Notes under the pieces: generated by a model
Database searches by the model: none
Seen by the model: only the letters and a program-made list of their open reading frames with translations
Told to the model about the DNA's origin: nothing
Position numbers and translations under genes: made by a program
Assembly (NCBI GenBank): GCA_001465015.1
Contig: LNEO01000206.1
Span: forward strand, 1-64,000
Source: Deltaproteobacteria bacterium Ga0077539
GTDB lineage: Bacteria; Myxococcota_A; Polyangia; Polyangiales; Ga0077539
Length of the DNA: 64,000 nucleotides
Reading direction: 5' to 3'
Shown here: one piece after another, positions 38,712 through 46,578 of the stretch
Layout: each line of letters opens with the position of its first letter
Numbering within the stretch: the first letter of the stretch is position 1

Positions 38712-39593
38712 ATGGCAAACGATCCGAAGAACCCCAGCGACCCGAGCGCAGAAGGCAACCCCTTCGCGCCGCCCGCGCAGCCCGCGCAGCCCGCGCCGAC
38801 AACGCCGATGCCAGCAACGCCCGCGATGCCCGGCGTCGCTGCGATGCCCGGGATGCCCGGGATGCCCGGGATGCCTGCAATGCCGGGAATGCCTGCAATG
38901 CCCGGGATGAACCCTGCGATGCCGGGCATGCCCATGATGCCCGGTGCCGCGATGCCCGCAATGCCCGGGATGCCCCAGATGCCAGGCATGAGTCCAGGCG
39001 CTGCGATGCCCGGAATGCCACCAATGCCAGGCGTGAATCCCGGAGCCGCAATGCCCGGGATGCCCGGGATGCCCGGAATGCCCATGATGCCTGGGCAGCC
39101 TTCGCTTCCGACGCAACCCATGGCGCCGTCGATGCCTGGAATGCCGTTGATGCCGTCGATGGCCAACGCGCTTCCCTCGATGCCATCGGCGATGCCATCG
39201 CCCGCGCCGATGATGCCCATGATGGCATCACCAGGAATGATGGCTCCCGCGCAACCCATGCAGGGCGCTTATGGATCCCCCGCAGCGCCCGCGGGCGCTG
39301 TGATGGGCTTGGCGTCACGCGATCAATACCTCTTTGCCGAGGCGTCGATCCCACAGAGCGCGCAGCTCTCGCTCTTGGCGGAGCCGACGGTGAGCGAGGG
39401 GCTCTGCGTGTGGGAGCCGGCGAAGTTCGACCCGGAGCTGCGCGGGCTCAAGCACCTTTTCGAGCGGCAGCTCGAGGACAAGCTCGCGGAGCTTCCGTAC
39501 TCGCAGAGCGGTCCGACGCGGTGGTTTCGGTTCTCGCCGTTCGAGCTCTTCATGGAGCACGTGCTCGCGAAGAACCTCTGGAGACTGGAGTAG
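38712..39593 (+). CDS. (MPG)n-repeat protein with short conserved C-terminal domain
   Basis: Long run of MPGMPGMPAMPG... then folded-looking C-term 'RDQYLFAEASIPQSAQLSLLAEPTVSEGLCVWEPAKF...FSPFELFMEHVLAKNLWRLE'. Confidence 0.65.
   Translation: MANDPKNPSDPSAEGNPFAPPAQPAQPAPTTPMPATPAMPGVAAMPGMPGMPGMPAMPGMPAMPGMNPAMPGMPMMPGAAMPAMPGMPQMPGMSPGAAMPGMPPMPGVNPGAAMPGMPGMPGMPMMPGQPSLPTQPMAPSMPGMPLMPSMANALPSMPSAMPSPAPMMPMMASPGMMAPAQPMQGAYGSPAAPAGAVMGLASRDQYLFAEASIPQSAQLSLLAEPTVSEGLCVWEPAKFDPELRGLKHLFERQLEDKLAELPYSQSGPTRWFRFSPFELFMEHVLAKNLWRLE
38815..39110 (+). repeat. 9-bp-based (atgcccggg)n degenerate tandem repeat encoding MPG/MPA units
   Basis: Repeated atgcccggg/atgcctgca/atgccggga units read directly. 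Confidence 0.85.
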
Positions 39594-39605
39594 GCAGCGA
39601 ATCCC

Positions 39606-40007
39606 ATGGCACGACGCATTCGTCCGTTCGTCCGTTGTCCTCGCGCGCGCGAGGACGATCCGTGCGCGCTCCCTCCGGGCGTGCGCCATTGCCTCTGCGA
39701 AGAAAACGCAGACCCCGTCGGGCAGCTCATGCTCAAAGAGGGACAGCTCTTCTGGCACGTGGTCGGCGGCCGCGCGAAGGGCTGGCACTCGTACCTCGCG
39801 GTGCTCAGGCAGGGGGCCATCGAGGTTCCGCTCGAGCTCGAAGGAGAGGGCCCGGTGGTCCCGTCGACCGAGGGCGCGAGGGTGGTCTACCGCCTTCGCG
39901 CGAAGCGAGACGGGGCCGAGGTGCTCATCGAGGCCAGCGAGTTCGTCTACGCCGCGAGCGACGGTCGCGAGATCGTGCGCGCTGAACTGGTGGACAACCA
40001 GCGATGA
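39606..40007 (+). CDS. Small hypothetical protein of the ATPase operon
   Basis: 133 aa, no recognised domain; ATGA overlap with downstream gene. Confidence 0.55.
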   Translation: MARRIRPFVRCPRAREDDPCALPPGVRHCLCEENADPVGQLMLKEGQLFWHVVGGRAKGWHSYLAVLRQGAIEVPLELEGEGPVVPSTEGARVVYRLRAKRDGAEVLIEASEFVYAASDGREIVRAELVDNQR

Positions 40008-41494
40008 TCCGCGGTCGTGCAGTGATCCTCGCGCTCTGCGCGGCGAGCGCCGCGTGCGGCTCGAAGGGTGGGAGCGACGCTGGTCGGCGCCCCAACGCCA
40101 ACACCGGAACGCAGCGCCCCAACAACACCGTGCAGGTCGCGCGACCCGCCATCCCCGCGGGCTCGGGAACGCGCGTCGTCGTCGACGTGAGCGAGAGTCA
40201 CCAGGGCTTCGCCCGCGGCCGCGCGCTCGCGCTCGAAGGGCTGCACGGGCAGGTGATCGAAGCTTCGCTCGCGTCGCAGGGGCTCAACGTCCCGTTCGAG
40301 CGATGCGCGCTCGACGAGCAGCTTCACTGCGAGTCAGCGCTGACCATCCAGCAGCTTCGCGATCCCAACACCTACCGCGGACGAAGCGGCGCGCTCGACG
40401 TCGCGCTGCGCAAGCCTCCCCGCTCACCAAGACCCGATCAACAGCTGCCCGACCCGCTCGACCCGTTTCGCGTCACGATCATCGTGACCGACGGCGCGCA
40501 GAGCTCGAACACGCCGTTCAACGCCGCGGCCACTGGGGACGTCGCCTGCACCGGCGGCGCGGATCCCTCGTGCATCGCGGCGCTGTTGCGCCAGCGCATC
40601 GATGAAGGCTACGGCGTCTGGGCCCTTCGCCTGCGGCTGCCCTTCAACGGAAGGTACTTCTCCGAGCGCAGGATCGACCGCGAGATGTTCGCTCGCACGA
40701 CCGCGCACGTCTCCGAGGTCAACCGCAACGAGCGCTCGTGGAGCGGCGTGACGCTCGCCGCGCGGAGGCCCAATCTCACGGGCGATTCGGGGTCCTTCGA
40801 GTTCTCTGGCGCCCGTCCGTTGTTGCTCTTCGTGCTCACGCGCGACATCCCGACGGGGCGTCTGCTCGTCAACGAGATGCTCCGTCGCGTGCGCACCGAG
40901 CGCATCGGCGCCGGGACCACCGAGGACGTCGCCTCGAGCGAGTGGGCTCCCTTCGAGGGGTATGATGCTCGCGTCACCAACGCCTCGCGCATGGACTCTG
41001 GCGGCGCCGCCGATGAAGTGCGCGTCGATCGCGCCCGCGCGCAGGGAACATCGTTGACCGTCCCTGTGACCTGCTCGCTTCGGGGCAGGGCGCGGGTGCG
41101 CGTCGTGGGCTCCATCGCGCAAGGGTCTCTTCCTCCGCCGTCCTTCGCGGACGTGCGCTTCGAGTGGCGCAGAGAGCCGCCCGCGGCGCGCGGCGTGACC
41201 CTCGCTCCGTCGGCGATTCGCGCGGCGCCTGGCCCGTTCGAGGGCGTGTTCGACGTGGACTGCACGGGCCTTCCTGCGGGGCGCTTTCGCTACACGTGGG
41301 CGGTGTGGGGACAGTGGCAGCTCAGCGAACAGGCCGCGCAGCGCGAGTGGTGGTTCACCGAGAGCGCGCCCAACTCCTACGAGATGCCCGAGCGTGTGTT
41401 CGGCCTCGCGGATATGGGCCGCAACGTCGCGGGCGCCGGCGTGCAACGGGCCGGAGCGCTCTCGCGCGTGACGTTCGAGCTCACGCGCGAGTGA
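40004..41494 (+). CDS. Lipoprotein with von Willebrand factor A-like domain
   Basis: 'CAASAACGSKG' lipobox; MIDAS-like 'VVVDVSESHQGF' (DxSxS) and 'VTIIVTDGAQSS'. Confidence 0.65.
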   Translation: MIRGRAVILALCAASAACGSKGGSDAGRRPNANTGTQRPNNTVQVARPAIPAGSGTRVVVDVSESHQGFARGRALALEGLHGQVIEASLASQGLNVPFERCALDEQLHCESALTIQQLRDPNTYRGRSGALDVALRKPPRSPRPDQQLPDPLDPFRVTIIVTDGAQSSNTPFNAAATGDVACTGGADPSCIAALLRQRIDEGYGVWALRLRLPFNGRYFSERRIDREMFARTTAHVSEVNRNERSWSGVTLAARRPNLTGDSGSFEFSGARPLLLFVLTRDIPTGRLLVNEMLRRVRTERIGAGTTEDVASSEWAPFEGYDARVTNASRMDSGGAADEVRVDRARAQGTSLTVPVTCSLRGRARVRVVGSIAQGSLPPPSFADVRFEWRREPPAARGVTLAPSAIRAAPGPFEGVFDVDCTGLPAGRFRYTWAVWGQWQLSEQAAQREWWFTESAPNSYEMPERVFGLADMGRNVAGAGVQRAGALSRVTFELTRE

Positions 41495-41519
41495 GTGATT
41501 CTTCGACGCCCTCGCGAGG

Positions 41520-42974
41520 GTGAATTTGGTAAACTCTCGCGCTGTGTTCGTCGCTGTGATCAAAAGAGCGTTCGCGCGAGGTGACTCCCCGGCGAGCGCT
41601 CGTGCGCGGTCTGTCATTGGACCGTGGTTTTCTTCGACCATCGCGCTGTGCGCCGTCGTGACGACGGGGGGTGCTGCGCACGCGCAAGCCGCGCCGCAAC
41701 CGCACGGAGCTCATCATCAGCCGCGCGAGGCGAGGCTCTCGGCCGCGTCAGGGGCGGTCGAGCTGCTCGGCCCCAATCGCCGACAAGCCGCGGTCGGCGA
41801 CACGCTGACCGAGGGTCAGCACCTGAGGCTCGCGGAGGGCGCGTCGGCGACCTTCGCGATGCACGGCGCCGCGACGCTCGTCGCTCGCGACCGAGCCGAG
41901 CTCTTGCTCTTCGGTGACCCATCGGCGCCGGCGCAAAACGGGCAGCCTCCGCCGCGAGACACGATCGCTCGCCGCGGCAGCGCCTCGGTGACGACGACGA
42001 CCTCGGCGCTCACCGTCGCGACCGCGAGCTGCACGGTCGTCGTGCAACCCAACAGCGAGGTGCTCCTTCGCACGGACGCGCGACGGACGCGGCTCGTGGT
42101 GCTTCGCGGCCGCGCGCGCGTTCGCGCCATGGGTCGCGAGGCGCTGTTTCGCGAAGGGCAGGGCGGCAAGGTCGAGCTCAATCAACCTGCGCTCCCGCGG
42201 CCGCTCGTCGCCGCTGCGCAGCTTCGGCCGCAGGCAGCGCCGGCGTACACGTTTGGCGGCACCGTCGAGGTCCCGATTCGCTGGGGGTTGCCGCGAGGGA
42301 CGCCGGCGGCTCGATGGCGCGTGCAGCTCTCGCGCGAGCAGGATTTCTCTGCGCTCGTTCACGATCGGGCCGTGAGCGGAACGAGCACCGAAGAGCGCGC
42401 GGCGCTCCCGGCGGGGCGCTATTTCGTACGTGTCGTGGGGGTCGACGCGGACGACCTCGACGGCCGCGCCAGCGCCGTGCAGAGCATCGAAGTGGCAGGA
42501 CCGCGCGTGATCCCGGGCAGAATCGGCCGCGCGGCGCGCGTGGAGGTTCCCGCGGGAATGCGGTGCGGCCTCGACACCTCTCCCCCTGCGCTGCAGCCGG
42601 GCGCGATGGAGCTCACGCCCGGGCGCAATCACACGCTCCGTTGTCTGCGCGACGAGGGCAGCACGGAGGTCTTCGAGATGGCCATCAGCGCGCAAGACGC
42701 TGGGCCGCTGCAGCACAGCGTGCGGATCACCAGCGATGTGCAGACCGACCAGCGTACGCTCGCGCTGAGGCTGACGGACGCGCGAGGGTACGGCGTTCCC
42801 TACGCGAACGTGCGCGTGGAGGCGCCGCAGGGCGCGACGGTCGAGCGCGTCGTCGAGGGCTCCGAGCGAGGCACGTACAACGCGACCGTGCGCTGGCCGG
42901 CGCGCGTCGGTCGGGGAACGCTCCGCTTCGTGATCAACGAAGCGGTCACGTTCGAAGAGCTCATCGAGCCCTGA
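41520..42974 (+). CDS. FecR-domain-like exported protein
   Basis: 'LSAASGAVELLGPNRRQAAVGDTLTEGQHLRLAEGASATFAMHG...TLTVATASCTVVVQPNSEVLLRTDARRTRLVVLRGRARV' FecR-like. Confidence 0.65.
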   Translation: MNLVNSRAVFVAVIKRAFARGDSPASARARSVIGPWFSSTIALCAVVTTGGAAHAQAAPQPHGAHHQPREARLSAASGAVELLGPNRRQAAVGDTLTEGQHLRLAEGASATFAMHGAATLVARDRAELLLFGDPSAPAQNGQPPPRDTIARRGSASVTTTTSALTVATASCTVVVQPNSEVLLRTDARRTRLVVLRGRARVRAMGREALFREGQGGKVELNQPALPRPLVAAAQLRPQAAPAYTFGGTVEVPIRWGLPRGTPAARWRVQLSREQDFSALVHDRAVSGTSTEERAALPAGRYFVRVVGVDADDLDGRASAVQSIEVAGPRVIPGRIGRAARVEVPAGMRCGLDTSPPALQPGAMELTPGRNHTLRCLRDEGSTEVFEMAISAQDAGPLQHSVRITSDVQTDQRTLALRLTDARGYGVPYANVRVEAPQGATVERVVEGSERGTYNATVRWPARVGRGTLRFVINEAVTFEELIEP

Positions 42975-42988
42975 GCGTGAGCGCGGGG

Positions 42989-43012
42989 TGCCCCCGAATG
43001 CATTCGGGGGCA
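42989..43012. terminator. Perfect 24-bp palindrome TGCCCCCGAATGCATTCGGGGGCA after the FecR-like gene
   Basis: Self-complementary over 24 bp, 14 nt after stop 42974; no T-tract. Confidence 0.55.
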
Positions 43013-43064
43013 GTGCGCGCCGCACGCCCGCCCGCGTTTCGAGTATCTTCCGCGGCCGAATTCG

Positions 43065-44336
43065 ATGACTGACAACGAGTCTCTTCGTCCGATGGCGTTT
43101 CGGCAAGTCCCGCGGACCGGCGTGATCTACGTGACCACCGAGGCGTCACGCCGCGGGTATTCTCCGACCGATCCCGATTGGTGCAACCTCGGTCAGGGGC
43201 AGCCCGAGACCGGCCCGCTCGAAGGCGCGCCCGAGCGCGTGTTGCACATCGAGATCGATCCCAACGATCAAGAGTACGCGCCGGTCGCGGGGCTGTGGGA
43301 GCTTCGCGAGAGCGTCGCGGCGCTGTACAACGAGCTGTACCGCAAGGGGATGCCGTCGAAGTACACCGCAGAAAACGTCAGTATTTCTGGCGGCGGACGC
43401 GTCGCGCTCACCCGCGCTGCGGCGGCGCTCGGCTCGGTCAACCTCGGTCACTTTCTGCCGGACTACACGGCGTACGAAGAGCTGCTCGACGTGTTCAAGC
43501 TCTTCACGGCGATCCCGATCTTGCTCGAGCCCGAGCAGGGCTACGAGTTCAGCATCGACAAGCTCCGTCGCGAGATCATGGGCCGCGGCCTCGGCGCGAT
43601 ACTCCTCTCGAACCCCAGCAATCCATCGGGAAAGCTCGTCGCCGGAGACGAGCTCCGCGGCTGGGTTCAGACCGCGCGCGAGCTCGACTGCACGCTGCTG
43701 CTCGACGAGTTCTACTCGCACTACATCTGGCGGGACGACGCGCGGTTCTCGGGCACGATGGAGTCTGCGGCGCGCTACGTCGAAGACGTCGATCGCGACC
43801 CGGTGGTGATCTTCGACGGGCTCACGAAGAACTGGCGCTATCCAGGCTGGCGCCTGACCTGGACGGTGGGACCCAAGTCCGTGATCGAGTCCGTCGCGAG
43901 CGCGGGGAGCTTTCTCGACGGCGGAGGAAACAAGCCCGTCCAGCGCGCGGCGATCCCGTTGATGGACGTGGACTACCGTCGCCGCGAGACGGCAGCGATC
44001 CACAAAGTATTCTCGAGCAAGCGCGAGCTCGTGCTGCGGCGCTTGAAGAACCTGGGCGTGAAGTTCGATCGCTACCCAGACGGGAGCTTCTACGCGTGGG
44101 GATCCGTGGCCAACCTGGCGCCGTCGGTGAACACTGGGATGGCGTTCTTTCGCGCGGCGCTGGAGCACAAGGTGATCTGCGTTCCGGGGGAGTTCTTCGA
44201 CGTGAACCCGGGCAAGCGTCGCGCCGGTCGCGCCTCGCGCTTTCGGGACTATGTGCGCTTCAGCTTCGGGCCGAGCGAAGACGTGCTCTCGAGAGCGCTC
44301 GACCGCTTGGAGCTCATGGTGAAGGACGCGGGGTGA
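43065..44336 (+). CDS. PLP-dependent aminotransferase class I/II
   Basis: 'NLGQGQPETGP', 'ISGGGRVALTRAAAAL', 'LLSNPSNPSGKL', 'LLLDEFYSHYIW', 'FDGLTKNWRYPGWRLTW'. Confidence 0.9.
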   Translation: MTDNESLRPMAFRQVPRTGVIYVTTEASRRGYSPTDPDWCNLGQGQPETGPLEGAPERVLHIEIDPNDQEYAPVAGLWELRESVAALYNELYRKGMPSKYTAENVSISGGGRVALTRAAAALGSVNLGHFLPDYTAYEELLDVFKLFTAIPILLEPEQGYEFSIDKLRREIMGRGLGAILLSNPSNPSGKLVAGDELRGWVQTARELDCTLLLDEFYSHYIWRDDARFSGTMESAARYVEDVDRDPVVIFDGLTKNWRYPGWRLTWTVGPKSVIESVASAGSFLDGGGNKPVQRAAIPLMDVDYRRRETAAIHKVFSSKRELVLRRLKNLGVKFDRYPDGSFYAWGSVANLAPSVNTGMAFFRAALEHKVICVPGEFFDVNPGKRRAGRASRFRDYVRFSFGPSEDVLSRALDRLELMVKDAG

Positions 44337-44451
44337 GGTAAGCGAGCGCACTCGCGGGGGCTGCGCTGCGCCGAGGACGACTCGTGTCCGGGATCGTGTC
44401 CGCGCGTCGGGCCGAATCGCGCTGCATATTCGCAGCGAAGAGGAGGCAACG

Positions 44452-44958
44452 ATGAATCACGAAGAGCTGTGGATCATGGTCGACGTCGAGACCAGCGGAC
44501 CGTTGTATGCAACACACTCGCTCACCGAGCTCGGCGCAGCGGTAGGCAGCAGGAGTCGCGGGGTGATCGACACGATCGAGGTGCTGATGGCGCCGATCGG
44601 ACCCGCGGTCGAGCGCTCGCGACGCTCGTTCGAGAGAGCGAGCCGCGAGGGGGCGAGCCCCGCCGAAGGAATGCGTCGATTTCAGTCATGGTGCGAGCGC
44701 TACACCGGGGATCGCCATCGATTCGTCGCGCGACCAGCGGCGTTCGACTGGCCGTGGGTCGTGTACTACGCGTGGACGTACCTCGGAGCCAACCCGTTTG
44801 GATTCAAGGCCGTGTGCGCGTCGTCGTGGTTCGACGCCAAGGGGCTGCGCTTCGATCCGAAGCTCTCGCACCTCGCGGTCGACGACGCCAAGGTGCAGCT
44901 CGAGCACTTCTTCGCCCGAGGATTTCGCAGCTCGCTGGCACAGGATCACGTCCGATGA
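44452..44958 (+). CDS. DEDD-family 3'-5' exonuclease-like protein
   Basis: 'IMVDVETSGPLYATHSLTELGAAVG', 'FVARPAAFDWPWV', 'HLAVDDAKVQLEHF'. Confidence 0.75.
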   Translation: MNHEELWIMVDVETSGPLYATHSLTELGAAVGSRSRGVIDTIEVLMAPIGPAVERSRRSFERASREGASPAEGMRRFQSWCERYTGDRHRFVARPAAFDWPWVVYYAWTYLGANPFGFKAVCASSWFDAKGLRFDPKLSHLAVDDAKVQLEHFFARGFRSSLAQDHVR

Positions 44959-45857
44959 GCGTCCAGCGTCCGCGAACGATGCTCGGGTTGACGGCCCGTC
45001 TGCTGGCGTTGCGCTACGAGCGCGCGCTCGGCCCCTCGCGCCTCGCGCTCTTGGTCGTCGCGTCCGTCGCCGCACTGGTGAGCGCGCGATCCTTTGAGCA
45101 CCGACGAGTCGAGCGAAGCCCGACGCCCCTCGCGACCTTCAACATCGAGAACGATCCCAAGAATGGCCGACAAGAGGCGCCGACCTTCGAGCTGTTGCGA
45201 ACGCTGAACGCAGCCGCCGTCGGCGTGCAAGAAATCGTCGATCCCGTCGCGTTCGCGAGCGCCGCGCGATCCAGGCTCGGAGCGCATTGGCGCTTCGTCC
45301 ATTCGGTCGGCGAAGGGAGCCAGCGCGTCGGAGTGCTGTACGACAGCGATCGGCTCGAGCTGCTCTCGTCGAGACAGCACCGTGAGGTCGTGACGTATCC
45401 CGGCGCGAAGCCGATGTTCGAGGCGCGCCTTCGTGATGGAGCAACGGTGCTTCGGATGCTCGTCGTTCACCTCGAGGCGGGCGGCGACGGCGCTCGGGAG
45501 CGGCAGCGCCAATATGCGGCGATGCTCCCTGTCGTGCGCGAAGCGGTCGGCTCGGGAGAGCGCGTCGTCGTGCTCGGCGACTTCAACGCGACCGGCCCCG
45601 AGGACCGAGCAGAGCTGCGCGCCCTCTCCGGTCGCACGAACCTGCGCTGGGCCTCGGAGCCGCTCTCTTGCACTTCGTATTGGGCTCGGCGCGACGGGTG
45701 TCTCGGTCAGGCGCTCGATCACGTCCTCGCTTCGACGGCGCCGTCGTCGATCGCCGTTCGCGGCGCGTGCGAACGCGTCGGATGCTCGCCTGGCGCGCTG
45801 TGCCCGGCCGAGCGAGAGTTGATTTCTGATCACTGTCCCGTCGTCTTCGATCTCTGA
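44955..45857 (+). CDS. Endonuclease/exonuclease/phosphatase family protein, membrane-anchored
   Basis: N-term TM 'ALLVVASVAALVSA'; 'TFNIEN', 'VGVQEI', 'VVVLGDFNATG', 'ISDHCPVVFDL'. Confidence 0.82.
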   Translation: MSVQRPRTMLGLTARLLALRYERALGPSRLALLVVASVAALVSARSFEHRRVERSPTPLATFNIENDPKNGRQEAPTFELLRTLNAAAVGVQEIVDPVAFASAARSRLGAHWRFVHSVGEGSQRVGVLYDSDRLELLSSRQHREVVTYPGAKPMFEARLRDGATVLRMLVVHLEAGGDGARERQRQYAAMLPVVREAVGSGERVVVLGDFNATGPEDRAELRALSGRTNLRWASEPLSCTSYWARRDGCLGQALDHVLASTAPSSIAVRGACERVGCSPGALCPAERELISDHCPVVFDL

Positions 45858-45859
45858 GG

Positions 45860-45889
45860 GCGAACGACGGTCCGAACCTCTGGTCAACC
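45860..45889. repeat. Left copy of 30-bp direct repeat flanking the accessory operon
   Basis: GCGAACGACGGTCCGAACCTCTGGTCAACC; 29/30 identical to 52135-52164. Confidence 0.85.
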
Positions 45890-46242
45890 TGGCGGTCACG
45901 CTGGCGTCGTCCCTGGTCGTGCATCGTTGCCGGCGCCTCGCGCGAGACCGTGGTCTCGCGAAGCACCTCTCGACGAGTGGTCGGCCAGAAGCGCGCTCTA
46001 CGTTTCACCTCGGACTTCTCCTCGCCAACGCCTCGATCGATGTCCTCTACGAAGCCCTCGAAATCACGCCCGCCGCAGAATGGCAGCGGGCTGCGTGAGG
46101 GGATGGGTCAGCTTCGCGCCGCGGCCCGATGCAGTCGCTGGCAATTCGTCATCGACACGCTTCTCCGCGTCCATACCCAGTTATTGGTGGGCCTCGCCGC
46201 CGCATGGCTAACCGCAATCACACCCAGACAGCACCAACTTGG

Positions 46243-46578
46243 TTACAGGCCCAGACGCCTGCAGATAGTCGCTGCGCAAAACACGTGGACGGTCGCCACT
46301 CCGACAACTGCACCGTCATGAATTTCGCCACAATTGACAGAACTGTCCCAACGAGGAACGCAGTTCAAGTCATAGTAACACTTTGTGACACCCCGACTCC
46401 CGCAGAGAAGCAGACAAGCATCTCGATCGGTTGCCAATGCGTCGGGTTGCACACCCGCATCCCGAAACGTAGATACCATTTCCGGAGGGGGAGTGCGATT
46501 GGTCCAGACCTCACCAATATAACAATCGCTACATGCATACAGTCCGAACGCGACGATGATGACTACGACTCGGATCAT
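46243..46578 (-). CDS. Small Cys-rich lipoprotein (immunity-like candidate)
   Basis: 'MIRVVVIIVAFGLYACSDC' lipobox; ATGA overlap with upstream M23-like gene. Confidence 0.55.
   Translation of the reverse strand: MIRVVVIIVAFGLYACSDCYIGEVWTNRTPPPEMVSTFRDAGVQPDALATDRDACLLLCGSRGVTKCYYDLNCVPRWDSSVNCGEIHDGAVVGVATVHVFCAATICRRLGL

Noticed and set aside
37868-39259. 463-aa GIPGIAGIPG (collagen-like) minus-strand ORF, and the HPGHPGH ORF at 37968-39116
   Set aside because: Reverse-strand products of the (atgcccggg)n repeat; the plus-strand gene fits the operon and has a non-repeat C-terminal domain
45950-46321. Small ORFs (123 aa and others) in the left part of the island
   Set aside because: No recognisable domain or clear start signals; may be degraded sequence
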